The position numbers and the translations under genes are program-made. From Deltaproteobacteria bacterium (GTDB lineage Bacteria; Myxococcota; SpSt-1050; JACRCP01), in the NCBI GenBank assembly GCA_016218965.1, contig JACRCP010000045.1, positions 1-43,879 of the forward strand: a DNA stretch of 43,879 nt, given 5' to 3'. The number at the start of each line of letters is the position of its first letter. The first letter of the stretch is position 1. Under the pieces are notes generated by a model. That model saw only the letters and a program-made list of their open reading frames with translations, was not told the origin of the DNA and searched no databases. Shown here piece by piece: positions 1 to 8,800 of this stretch.

Positions 1-286
1 AGAGTCTGCCGGCCCTGAGCACGTTGTGCTGAAAAACAAGCCCCTTCCCGTTCAGCTCAACCAAGTCCACTTCCCTGGCGCCGATCACCTTGCCGATCTT
101 GTAGGCCAGGTAACCCATCTCGTGAACAAGCGCCCTGCCGGTGGGGGCGCCCTCCTTCAAAAGGACGGCGATGTCCACATCACTTGTCGGGCCGGCGTTT
201 CCCCGGGCCCGAGAGCCGAACAGATATGCGGCCGCCACATACGGGTATGCCCTGAGCGTGCCTTCGAGGGTCTTGATGTCGTTCAT
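1..286 (-). CDS. MNT-type nucleotidyltransferase domain protein (C-terminus beyond window)
   Basis: The reading frame starts at the ATG at 286-284 and runs off the left edge, so only the first 95 codons are visible. Residues about 18-38 carry the nucleotidyltransferase signature GSRARG...SDVDIAVL, with the GS loop and the paired Asp residues that bind metal. This is the minimal nucleotidyltransferase fold of MntA-like antitoxins, which AMPylate a partner HEPN toxin. No HEPN gene is visible here; it may lie just outside the window. A GGGGAGAG ribosome site sits 6 bases before the ATG and a good promoter lies upstream. Function as an antitoxin is inference; the fold assignment is firm. Confidence 0.85.
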   Translation of the reverse strand, partial: MNDIKTLEGTLRAYPYVAAAYLFGSRARGNAGPTSDVDIAVLLKEGAPTGRALVHEMGYLAYKIGKVIGAREVDLVELNGKGLVFQHNVLRAGRL

Positions 287-313
287 GCGGGTCTCTCCCC
301 AAAAAACAGGCCG

Positions 314-342
314 ATTGTAGTCCGTCGCATCCTCCGTGTCAC
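314..342 (-). promoter_or_regulatory. Sigma-70-like promoter of the nucleotidyltransferase gene
   Basis: Read on the minus strand: -35 GTGACA (342-337), a 17-base spacer, -10 TACAAT (319-314). Five of six bases match consensus in each box. It lies about 28 bases before the start codon at 286, leaving a short leader that holds the GGGGAGAG ribosome site. Confidence 0.6.
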
Positions 343-617
343 CCATTGTCGATAGGAAGTTCCATCGGGTATTTTTGGGGGAGGCATCATTAGGGAACGT
401 TATGTTGCCTATCCTCGCCACCAACCCGCCTCTCCCGTTTGCCTCTCCGGAGCATACCCCAAGACACAAACGCGGGCAAACCATGTCTTTGGCGGTGTGG
501 GGAGGCTTTGGGGGTCAGACACCGTCAGTCGACACATATGGTCACTTCCGGACGGCGGCGGGACCCGGCCCCGATTGGGCGCTTCGGGTTGTGCGCGCCG
601 CGCCTCGGGCGTTTTCG
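343..617. other. Gene-free stretch
   Basis: I see no convincing gene here on either strand. Open frames crossing it are Arg/Pro/Gly-rich and do not resemble a family. The stretch GGGGGTCAGACACC near 509-522 resembles the ends of common dispersed repeats, but no second copy occurs in the window. Confidence 0.4.
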
Positions 618-881
618 CTACCCGTTCCCCCCGACCAGCGCCTCTTTTTTCCGCCGCGGCAGCGCCTTGATTTCGCGTTCGCGGACGAGGGCCCGGGCGC
701 GGGTGCCGCAGCGCTCGGAGTAGACGAGTTTTACGGGCAGGTGCGTGCGCGTGTAACGCGATGCCTTCCCGGCGTTGTGCTGTGCCACGCGGCGTTCGAT
801 GTCGTTGGTCACCCCGGTGTAGAAGCTCCCGTCGCCGCACTCGAGGATGTAGAGGAACCACTGCAATCCGGGAGAGGTCAA
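618..881 (-). CDS. GIY-YIG nuclease-superfamily small protein (YhbQ/UPF0213-like)
   Basis: An 87-residue protein made of a single GIY-YIG domain. Residues 9-22 hold FLYILECGDGSFYTGVT, the Y-I-L / Y-T-G core of the UPF0213 group. The downstream Arg (ERRVAQHNAGK) and a Glu in the REREIKALPR helix match catalytic or metal-binding positions of the superfamily. Length fits single-domain family members. The start is a TTG at 881, preceded by AAAGG at 7 bases. It lies 17 bases after the acyl-CoA synthetase stop, as the last gene of the hflX-led operon. The cellular role of this family is unclear; it is not by itself evidence of mobility. Confidence 0.85.
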   Translation of the reverse strand: MTSPGLQWFLYILECGDGSFYTGVTNDIERRVAQHNAGKASRYTRTHLPVKLVYSERCGTRARALVREREIKALPRRKKEALVGGNG

Positions 882-898
882 TCAAAGCCTTTCGAGGG

Positions 899-2704
899 TC
901 AGCGGTACATCGCGTCGATCTCGGTCTTGTAGGCGGCGTTTATCGACTTGCGCTTGACCTTCATCGTGGGGGTGACCTCGCCGTCTTCCTCGTAGAGCTT
1001 CTTGGGGATGATGGCGAATTTTTTCACCGCCTCAACATTCGAAAGCGTCTTGTTGACGGCGTCCACCTCGCGCTGCACGAGCGCGATTACCTCGGGGGCA
1101 CGCGTGAGGCTTGCGTAGGTGGTGAACGGGACGCGGTTGTCCTTGGCGAACTTCACCACGTTCTCCTCGTCAAGCACTATGAGTGCCGCCATGAACTTCT
1201 TCCGGTCACCTATCGCCACGGCGTCGGTGATGTACGGGCTGAATTTCAAGCGGTTTTCGATGTTCTGGGGCGCTATGTTTTTCCCGCCGGCGGTAATGAT
1301 GAGGTCCTTCTTGCGATCGGTGATCTTCAAGAACCCGTCGCCGTCGATCTCGCCCACGTCACCGGATCGGAGCCACTCTCCATCGAGCGCGGCGGCGGTC
1401 GCGTCGGGGTCGCTGTAGTAGCCGGCGAATATCCCGGGGCCTTTGACGAGGATCTCGCCGTCTTCGTCGATCTTCACCTCGACACCCGGGAGAGGGAGGC
1501 CGACGGTCCCCAGTTTCATCCGATCCGGCCGGCCGACGGCCGTGACCCCCGTGCTCTCGGTCTGGCCGTAGCCTTCGACCATCGGGAGCCCTATGGCGTG
1601 GAAGAACTTGATCACGTCGGGTGATATCGGCGCCGCCCCGGTGTACGCCACGCGCGCCCGGTCGAACCCCAGCCTTTTCTTGAGCGGCCTGAAAACCGTG
1701 AGCCACGCCAGGGGCCGGGCGGCCTTCACCCAGAAGGGCGCGGGACCGCCGCCGAGTCGTGCCTGCGCGTGCCGCAGCCCCACGGCCATCGCCGCCTTGA
1801 AGACCGCGCGCTTCAAGAACGTCGCGTCCGACATCCGGATCATCACGCCCGACAGGTATTTCTCCCACACCCGCGGGACGCCGTACGCGATGGTCGGCGA
1901 GACCTCGCGCATGTTGTCCATGGCCGTGTCGGTGTTCTCGACGAAGTTCACGACCGTCGCATGGCGCACGTTGGCGAGCACCGTGAACAACTGCTCGAAG
2001 ATGTGGCACAGCGGAAGGTACGAAAGCGTCTCGTCGGACTCCCGAATCGGGTTCGCGAGAGAAAGCGCTTCGGCCATCCACGCGAGGTTTTTGTGCGTGA
2101 GCATCGCCCCCTTGGGCGGGCCCGTGGTCCCCGACGTGTAGATGAGGAGCGCAAGGTCGTCGGGTTTCACCTCGGCGCATCGGGAGTCCACCACGCCGGG
2201 GCTGCGCGCGCAGAAATCCTTCCCCCCCTGCAAGAAGGCGTCGAAACTCATGTACATCGGGTCGGTCGAGCGCGTCAGGCCCTCGGTGTCGACGACTATG
2301 ACCTTTTCGAGGGTTGGGGTTTGAGCGCGGAACGCGACGGCCTTGTCGTACTGCTCGATGTTTTCGGCCACGTAGAACCGCGCGCCCGAGTGCTTCACGA
2401 TGTAGCCGCACTGTTCGGGGGCGTTGGTCGTGTAGACGCCCGCCGCCATCCCGCCGGCGCACATGGCGCCCAGGTCGGCGTACACCCACTCCGGGCGGTT
2501 TTCGCTCGATATCGCAACGCACTCGCCTTTTTTCAGGCCCAGCGAAAGAAACCCCGCCGCAACGTGCCGCGCGCGCTCGCCGTAGGCGCCCCAGGTCACG
2601 TCGTGCCAGATGCCGTGTTTCTTGTGGCGCAGGGCGACCTTGTCCGGACTGGCGCGGACGCGGTCCCGAAACAACGCGGTGATGGTCGTGTCGTGTGTGC
2701 TCAT
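899..2704 (-). CDS. Long-chain acyl-CoA synthetase (AMP-forming)
   Basis: A 601-residue adenylate-forming enzyme that activates a long-chain fatty acid with ATP and CoA. The AMP-binding P-loop YTSGTTGPPKG lies at residues 189-199. The adenine motif GYGQTE, the D-x-R hinge in ITDRKKDLI and a C-terminal domain with a near-terminal Lys-rich segment (TPTMKVKRK) follow in the usual order. Length matches the FAA1-like bacterial group. Its ATG overlaps the hflX stop by four bases (ATGA), suggesting coupled translation. No signal peptide or membrane helix stands out, so it is probably a cytoplasmic or peripheral membrane protein. The divergent MaoC-type gene may belong to the same lipid metabolism. 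Exact chain length is not readable. Confidence 0.92.
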   Translation of the reverse strand: MSTHDTTITALFRDRVRASPDKVALRHKKHGIWHDVTWGAYGERARHVAAGFLSLGLKKGECVAISSENRPEWVYADLGAMCAGGMAAGVYTTNAPEQCGYIVKHSGARFYVAENIEQYDKAVAFRAQTPTLEKVIVVDTEGLTRSTDPMYMSFDAFLQGGKDFCARSPGVVDSRCAEVKPDDLALLIYTSGTTGPPKGAMLTHKNLAWMAEALSLANPIRESDETLSYLPLCHIFEQLFTVLANVRHATVVNFVENTDTAMDNMREVSPTIAYGVPRVWEKYLSGVMIRMSDATFLKRAVFKAAMAVGLRHAQARLGGGPAPFWVKAARPLAWLTVFRPLKKRLGFDRARVAYTGAAPISPDVIKFFHAIGLPMVEGYGQTESTGVTAVGRPDRMKLGTVGLPLPGVEVKIDEDGEILVKGPGIFAGYYSDPDATAAALDGEWLRSGDVGEIDGDGFLKITDRKKDLIITAGGKNIAPQNIENRLKFSPYITDAVAIGDRKKFMAALIVLDEENVVKFAKDNRVPFTTYASLTRAPEVIALVQREVDAVNKTLSNVEAVKKFAIIPKKLYEEDGEVTPTMKVKRKSINAAYKTEIDAMYR

Positions 2705-4380
2705 TCTTCACCACCCGCTGTCCATTGTTCACGGTCCACCGGTTTTCGGCGCCGCTTCTCGGAGAAAAGCGCCCGATCACAGGCCGCCACAAGTTCTCCC
2801 AGGCCCGCTCCCGTCTCCGCCGAGATCGGAATTGCACGGTGCTGGCGGGAAAGCGCCGCGGCCAGCGCGGCGTCAAGAGCATCGACTTTGTTGAATACGA
2901 GCACCTGCGGTATGCCGTCAAGCCCAAGGTCTGCAAGGATCCGCGAAACCGCCTCCATGCGATCCTCGAACCCCGGCAAGGCGCAGTCCACGACGTGGAG
3001 CAGCAAATCCGCTTCCGAGAGCTCTTCAAGAGTTGCGCGGAACGCCGCGACGAGGTCTTTTGGGAGGTCCCTGATGAATCCGACGGTGTCCGTGACTACG
3101 GCGTCGCGATCTTCGGGGAACCGGAGGCGCCGGCTCGAGGGGTCAAGAGTAGCAAAGAGCTTGTCCTCGACGTGGACGGCGCTTTTGGTGAGGGTGTTCA
3201 GGAGCGTCGATTTCCCCGCGTTGGTGTAGCCGACAATCGAGATGACCGGGAGGCCGGCCTCACGCCGTTTTGAGCGCCGGAGCTCGCGCTGGCGCGAAAG
3301 CTCCCTGATGCCTGCTTCGAGCCTGGCGATGCGCTCGCGGGCGCGGCGCCTGCCTATCTCGAGCTTGGTCTCGCCCGGCCCTCGAAGCCCTATTCCGCCC
3401 GTGTGCCGCGAGAGACCCGTGTCCTTTTCGGTCAGGCGCGGGAGCAGGTATTTCATCTGGGCAAGCTCGACCTGGAGCTTGCCGTCGCGGCTTCTCGCCC
3501 GCCTCGCGAAGATGTCGAGGATGAGCTGCGTCCGATCGATAATCTGGTATCCCGTGGCGTCCTCGATCGAGCGCGCCTGCGCGGGAGAGAGGTCCGACGC
3601 AAACAGAAGGAAATCGACGTCCGAGCGCATGGCGCTCGTGGTGATTGCGTCGAGCTTCCCCTTGCCGATGAGGTACTTCGGGTCAGGCTCGCGCCTCCTC
3701 TGCCACACGACGTCGGCGACGTCCACGCCGGCGGTGCGCGCAAGCTCGCGGATCTCGGCGACGATCGGTTCGTGGTCCAGGCCGTCATGGCCGGTCGATA
3801 GCCCAATCAAGAGCGCCCGCTCGCGACCCGAGACCTCGCGCCCCCGCTCGGCGGTCCGCGAAAGCTCGGCCTCGAGCGATTCGATCTCCCATCCGCAGTC
3901 GAACTCCGTCCGGTCGGGCGAGGGGAATTCAAGAACGCGGTGCGGAGCTGCGCCCCCAGCGGGGAGCAGGTGCGCTATCCGAACGGTCCCCGGCTCGCCG
4001 TCGCCTTCGGCGTCTATCGACGCCACGAGGTCCAACCGGTGCACCGCGAGCGCGACGAGGTCCTCTTGCGAGAGCCCCTCGCCCGCGAGGTGCGTGTGCA
4101 CGAGGCGCTGGCCCGAAAGGCGCGACCCCGACCTGCGCTCGCGCCGGTTGTCCGGGAGGTCCATTCGATGGGCGTTCCCAACCAAAACCGATCCGATGCG
4201 CCCGTCCCGGCCCACGAGCACGGCCACCTGCCGGCCGATCTCGCGCGAGATGGCGCTCATCTGCCGGGCGAGGTCCGCCGAGAAGACCTCGGCGCGCACC
4301 ATCCGCCGGCGGTACAGGTGGTCAAGCCGCCGAAGCTGGTCCTTTTTAAGGCCAAGAGTGTTACCCGTTACGGTTGCGAT
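2701..4380 (-). CDS. hflX: GTPase HflX, long form, probable non-AUG (ATC) start
   Basis: Ribosome-associated GTPase. Counting from the first ATG (4302), an N-terminal extension covers residues 1-160, the HflX domain 160-345 (including GGIGLRGPGETKLE), then the G domain with G1 GYTNAGKS (358-365), G3 DTVGF and G4 NKVD. The first ATG is too late: the frame stays open 26 codons upstream and encodes TGNTLGLKKDQLRRLDHLYRRR, which resembles the conserved start of long HflX proteins. No ATG, GTG or TTG exists in that extension. The codon ATC at 4380-4378 follows GGAGG by 8 bases, so I place the start there; 4302 is the conservative alternative. The last residues are encoded by short 7-base repeats (2719-2739). 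Confidence 0.9.
   Translation of the reverse strand: MATVTGNTLGLKKDQLRRLDHLYRRRMVRAEVFSADLARQMSAISREIGRQVAVLVGRDGRIGSVLVGNAHRMDLPDNRRERRSGSRLSGQRLVHTHLAGEGLSQEDLVALAVHRLDLVASIDAEGDGEPGTVRIAHLLPAGGAAPHRVLEFPSPDRTEFDCGWEIESLEAELSRTAERGREVSGRERALLIGLSTGHDGLDHEPIVAEIRELARTAGVDVADVVWQRRREPDPKYLIGKGKLDAITTSAMRSDVDFLLFASDLSPAQARSIEDATGYQIIDRTQLILDIFARRARSRDGKLQVELAQMKYLLPRLTEKDTGLSRHTGGIGLRGPGETKLEIGRRRARERIARLEAGIRELSRQRELRRSKRREAGLPVISIVGYTNAGKSTLLNTLTKSAVHVEDKLFATLDPSSRRLRFPEDRDAVVTDTVGFIRDLPKDLVAAFRATLEELSEADLLLHVVDCALPGFEDRMEAVSRILADLGLDGIPQVLVFNKVDALDAALAAALSRQHRAIPISAETGAGLGELVAACDRALFSEKRRRKPVDREQWTAGGEE
2719..2739. repeat. Three 7-bp units inside the hflX 3' end
   Basis: TGTCCAT, TGTTCAC and GGTCCAC follow each other with period 7 on the plus strand, inside the codons for the HflX C-terminal tail. 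This is a weak member of the heptamer-array family seen better at 26967 and 38223. Confidence 0.4.
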
Positions 4381-4448
4381 GAGTCAAACCTCCGACGAAT
4401 GAGGGGAGCGACAGCCGTCGGGCATAGGAGCCGCACGGACGCGACCCC

Positions 4449-4464
4449 GTTTCGCCATCGAAAC
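4449..4464 (-). other. Small perfect hairpin in the hflX leader
   Basis: GTTTCG and CGAAAC pair around a 4-base loop, about 70 bases upstream of the inferred hflX start. It could form in the leader RNA. No terminator U-run follows, and a regulatory role is only a guess. Confidence 0.3.
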
Positions 4465-4504
4465 CGAACCCGGGACCGCGCAGCGCACCAGTTTTTTCCC
4501 GCAG

Positions 4505-4532
4505 TTGAAAACCATACCGGTTTGATTATAGG
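4505..4532 (+). promoter_or_regulatory. Probable sigma-70 promoter of the MaoC-type gene
   Basis: -35 TTGAAA (4505-4510), 16-base spacer, -10 TATAGG (4527-4532). AAACC and GGTTT form an inverted repeat (4508-4522) between the boxes and could be a repressor site. The start codon follows about 38 bases later. Confidence 0.5.
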
Positions 4533-4569
4533 GTAGGGGCGCGAAACGTCAACACGTCAAGGAGGGCGC

Positions 4570-5412
4570 ATGATTCTCAACTCGTCGAAGATAGGCAAGA
4601 CCTACGAACCGGATTTCTGGGATGTGACCGAGGCGAGCATCGTCAAGTTCGCGAGCGGGTACAACGACCTCGACAACCCGCGATTCAAGGACGGCCGCAT
4701 CGCCCCCCCGATGTACGCCGTGCTCTATGCAGGGGCGTCCGTGTTCCGCGTCCTGTTCGACGACGAGCTCAACATCAACATGATGCGGCTTGTGCACGGC
4801 GAGCAGGACATGACCTGGCACCGCCTCCCGAGGCCCGGGGACCGCGTCAAGTCGGTCGCCTCGGTGCACAACATGGAGGAGAAGTCGTCGGGCGAGATCC
4901 TGCACGTCAAGATTGACTCGTCCATCAACGACGCCCCCGCGGGTACGATCATCTCGTCGTTTTTCATCCGCGGGAAGAAAAAGGACGAAAAGCCCGCCGA
5001 AAAAAAGCCCGAGGCCGCCCCCCCGCCGCGGCCGCCGGTCGCGTTTTCGCAGAAAATGTACGTCACGAACGACCAGACGTATCGGTACGCCGAGGGCGGC
5101 GGCGACCACAACCCCATCCACATAGACAACGACTACGCACTTGCCGCGGGGCTTCCGGGCATCATTCTACAAGGCCTTTGCACCATGGCGTTTGCCCACA
5201 AGGCCGTGACCGACAAGGTGCTCGACAAGGACCCCGAAAAACTCCGGCGCCTTTTCGTCAGGTTCTCGAAACCTGTCGTTCCCTACGACGTGCTCACGAC
5301 CGAGGGGTGGGTGATAGAGGAAAAACCCGGCCGCAAAGTGGTCGGTCTGGAAGTCAAGAACCAGGACGGTGTCCAGGTGCTCATCAACGGCCGGGCCGAG
5401 GTGGACGCGTAA
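4570..5412 (+). CDS. MaoC-like double hot-dog (R)-specific enoyl-acyl hydratase
   Basis: A 280-residue protein with two hot-dog halves joined by a charged Lys/Glu/Pro-rich linker (residues 135-157). The C-terminal half holds the hydratase-2 motif GGGDHNPIH; D179 and H184 match the catalytic Asp/His pair that adds water to a trans-2-enoyl thioester. The N-terminal half has MaoC_dehydrat_N character and lacks the motif, as in other two-domain members. GGAGG lies directly before the ATG with good spacing. It diverges from the hflX/acyl-CoA synthetase operon and has its own promoter. Substrate (CoA or ACP bound) cannot be read from sequence. Confidence 0.88.
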   Translation: MILNSSKIGKTYEPDFWDVTEASIVKFASGYNDLDNPRFKDGRIAPPMYAVLYAGASVFRVLFDDELNINMMRLVHGEQDMTWHRLPRPGDRVKSVASVHNMEEKSSGEILHVKIDSSINDAPAGTIISSFFIRGKKKDEKPAEKKPEAAPPPRPPVAFSQKMYVTNDQTYRYAEGGGDHNPIHIDNDYALAAGLPGIILQGLCTMAFAHKAVTDKVLDKDPEKLRRLFVRFSKPVVPYDVLTTEGWVIEEKPGRKVVGLEVKNQDGVQVLINGRAEVDA

Positions 5413-5465
5413 CCCGTCCGCACCTCCGCTTGCATCAAGGGGAGAAGTGCGCCAGGGCGAATCGA

Positions 5466-5498
5466 GAGCCGATCCGGAGCCGATCCGGAGCCGATCCG
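5466..5498. repeat. Three tandem 11-bp units
   Basis: Three perfect copies of GAGCCGATCCG lie head to tail. They are in the 443-base gene-free spacer between the MaoC-type gene and the beta-propeller gene, whose other contents (two 28-base hairpin repeats, a 7-bp hairpin at 5734-5752 and a terminator) are listed separately or below. Confidence 0.8.
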
Positions 5499-5691
5499 GT
5501 GCCAGGTACGCTTCGGGCGAAACCTGCTTTCGACGCCGAAGTTCCTGTTTTTCGATCCCGGCGTGCGCAACGCCGCCGCGGGACTCCGGCTGCGTCGACA
5601 CGGTGGCCGCCAACCCCGGCCCGCTCTTCGAGCAGTGGGTCGGGGCCGAACTGCACCGCCGACTGGACTATCTTGGAACGGGGACCCTGCA

Positions 5692-5718
5692 GGGGGAGAA
5701 GTTCGCGTAGCGATCCCC
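5692..5718. repeat. Dispersed bulged-hairpin repeat, copy 1
   Basis: Consensus GGGGGA GAAGT TYGC GYA GCGA TCCCC(C). Outer stem 5692-5697 with 5714-5718, inner stem TCGC/GCGA (5703-5706 with 5710-5713), 3-base loop, five bulged bases (GAAGT) on the 5' side. Copies 2 and 3 are at 5770 and 39484. Confidence 0.75.
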
Positions 5719-5769
5719 GATGATGGCAAACGAAGGCGAATTCACTTCGCCTGAGTGAGCAGGGGGTTT

Positions 5770-5797
5770 GGGGGAGAAGTTTGCGTAGCGATCCCCC
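5770..5797. repeat. Dispersed bulged-hairpin repeat, copy 2
   Basis: Same element as at 5692, 51 bases after it ends. The inner stem reads TTGC/GCGA, where the changed base keeps a G-U wobble when read as plus-strand RNA. A separate 7-bp hairpin (AGGCGAA...TTCGCCT, 5734-5752) lies between the two copies. Confidence 0.75.
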
Positions 5798-5799
5798 AT

Positions 5800-5832
5800 A
5801 AAAAAGACCCCGCGCGCCCTGTGCGCGCGGGG
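5800..5832 (-). terminator. Rho-independent terminator of the beta-propeller gene
   Basis: On the minus strand a perfect 10-bp GC stem (5832-5823 with 5817-5808) around a 5-base loop is followed by GT and six T (5805-5800). It begins 24 bases after the stop codon of the beta-propeller gene. Confidence 0.88.
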
Positions 5833-5855
5833 CCAAACGTCAAAGCCTCACCGGA

Positions 5856-8800
5856 TCAAAGCGGCTCGACGTTTTCTGCAAGGTCCACCACCTGTACGCC
5901 GTAGTAGCCCGACGGCAGGTAGAGCTTCCCGCCCTTCTCGATGATCTTCTGGACGTACCCCTGCGTCCTGAAGAAACCGTCAAACGCGGGCTCGCCGGGG
6001 TCGGCAAGCGAATACATGAGCATCCCGCCGCTCGCGTACCCGTAGAACTCGACGAACATCCGCCCGCCGGAGACGCCGCGCAGGTAGGCGTACGGGACGG
6101 GGATCACCTGGCTCGACGCCGCCTCGATCTTTTTGGCGATGCGCAGGTCGAGCGTCACGATCTTCGTCTCGCTGTGGTAGTTGTTGTAGTCGGCCTCGCC
6201 GCTTGACGCGACGGTCCCGTACCAGCTGTGGTTCATGGTGTAGTACGCGAAGTCGCCCTGCACCCAGATGTTCCCCATCCACCACCACTCGTTGTTCCCG
6301 TACGGGAGCTGGACGATATAGCGGTCGCGCAGGTACGCCTTGTCGTCGATGAGCGCGAGCGTGTTGACCGCCTGGTAAGTCCCGTTGTAGTTGCCGGTGA
6401 CCGGGTCGTAGATGTACTGCGTGTCGAGTGTGTAGACGTAGCGGCCGTCGGTCGAAAGCCCCAGGAACACGCCGGGGATGTTGACCTTCGGGTGGAGCTT
6501 CGGGTTGTTGATGTCCGAAAGATCCAGGCGGTCGAGGTAGTACTTCACGAAATAGTACCCGCTCTTCGTTTCAAAGGGAACCGAGTGTGAGAAGTACACG
6601 GATCCGTCCTGGACCTTCATCGCCGAGATCCAGGAGTACTCGCCGGTCACGAGCGTGACGGTCGAGGCGAGGCGGAGGGCCCTGGGGTTCGAAAGATCGA
6701 GCACGTACACGGGGTTTTCCTGCTCGGTGCCCGCCCAGTAGTAGTCATAGTAGTAGTAGTAGTTCGGGCTGTAGAGCACCAGGACGTCGGGCCGGACCTG
6801 AACGGCGTTCTCGCCATAGTAGCCGTACCAGCCGTAGTAGTAGTAGTCGATGTTGCGGGGGAGGTCGAGGGTGTCGAGCTTTTCGGGCTTGAGCGGGTTC
6901 GAGAAGTCGTACGAGGTGACCCTCGTCCGGACCGTCGTCCCGTCGTAGTACGAGCCCAGGAGGTACGCGACCGACCCGTTCGTGAACACGCGGCCGTACG
7001 ACCCGTCTATGGTGATCTTGGCGGGCGGGTTGGCCGTGTTGGGCTCCGAGAGCGGGACGGTCGAGAGCTGCATCTGCGGCTCGCCGCCGCCTGGGCCGTA
7101 GTCGTAGTACCAGTAATACGAGACCTCGCCCGAGAGCTCGATTCCGTAGCCGCCCATGACGGCGAAGTCCACGCTGTTGCGCGCGAGCTCGAGCGCCGCC
7201 GTGACGTTGGGTTTGTCGCGGTCGGTCACGTCAACCACCTGGAACGCCTCGTTCGAAACCGTCAGGATGCGCTCCTTGAAGGGCATGGCCCGCTCGACCC
7301 AGCCGCCGTGCTCGATGAGGCCGCGCCGCAAAAGCGGGGCGAAGTTGACCTCTTCGGGATAGAAGTCGATGAGCTGGACGCCGCCGACGTAGCGCGAGTC
7401 CTTGCTTGACCACCCGTGGAACGGGATGAGAATGAGGTTTAAGTCGTCTAAGACCTTGAACACCTTCTGCATGTCGTCCTTTTCGCCGGGCACCCAGCCC
7501 CAGCCCTCGCCGAAGGTGACACGCTGCACCATCTTGGGGGCCATGAGGTCGGCGACGTCGAAGAGCGAAACCGACAGCACCGTCTCGCCCGTCGCGTCGT
7601 CGTGCCCGAGCGCCACCAACCGGTCGCCGCGCGGCTCGATGTAGTCGAGCCAGCCGGGCATCTCGAGATCGCCGCCCTGAATCGGGTGCGCGGGGTTCGA
7701 GACGTCTATGGTGAAGAGCGGGTCCTTGCGCTCGTAGGTCACGACGTAGGCGCGGTCGCCGTCAAAGCGGGTGGCGGTCAGAGCCTCTTCGCGCGGGAGC
7801 TTGATCTGCATCTGTGCGAGAAGCGTGATGTGGTCGGGGTCGTCGACCTTGTACGTAAAGAGGTTCGGGTAGCCGTTCCCCCACGCCTGCTCGGGCGCGA
7901 CGACGCGGAAGACCTTGTCGTAAAAATCCATCTGCCAGCGCTCGGAGACGTAGCCGGGGAGTTCGAAGCTCTTGCCCTTCCGGATGGCGCCGTCGGGGTC
8001 GTGGATGTCGATGTACGTGATTGTCGTTTTCATCTCCTGGCGCCACTGGCCGCTCTCCTCGTCGTACCAGCCGTACTGTGGCGTGGCGATGAAGATGACG
8101 TTCTCGGTCACGTTGACGTGGTTGTCATAGCCTTCGTTCTTGAGAAAGTCGATCTGGTCGACAAGCTGCACTGCGGCCGGGTCGGCAATGGTGATGGAAT
8201 AGACGCTGGTGAGGTTCTCGGAATCAGACGAGTTGTAGTAGTAATACGAGTACCGGTTGGAAACCATGTAGAGGACCTCGCCGACGATGCGCGTGTCGGT
8301 CACGAAGCCCTTGATGTCGATCCCGCCCAGGACCTTGGGCTTTTCGGGGGTGCGGACGTCCACGATGCGGAGCTGGCTCCCCTGGAACTCCCGCACAAAG
8401 CCCTCGGTGCCGTCGAGCCAGCAGTTGAAGTAGTCCGAGACCACGACGTAGGCGTTGCCGTCGCGGACGTACATCTCGACCGGCCGCCCGAGTATGGGGA
8501 CCGAGGCGACAAGCTTGGGCTTGTCGACCAAAGAGAGCCTGATGACCTGGAGGCCGCGGTACTGGTTGAGCACGTACAAGTAGTCGCCCGAGGTCTTCCA
8601 GATGTCGCCTTCCTCTATGGACCGCGGCTCGCTCCCGCCGTTTTTGCCGTCGGTGGGCGCCCCCGAGTCGTCCTCGCCGCCTGCGTAGTTCCCGCGGCCG
8701 CCCCCGTTTCCGGCCGAGGCGAAATCGCTCTGTCCCTCGGCGAGTTCCACCTCGGGGTTCCTGTCGTTGTCGCCGTCACCGTCGTTTCCGCCGGCGCCAG

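Noticed and set aside
509-522. GGGGGTCAGACACC as an end of a REP-like element
   Set aside because: Only one copy in the window and no partner inverted copy.
1359-3029. Long minus-strand open frame of 556 codons
   Set aside because: It overlaps the acyl-CoA synthetase and hflX genes in another frame, is rich in Arg/Gly and shows no family motifs; a GC-rich shadow frame.
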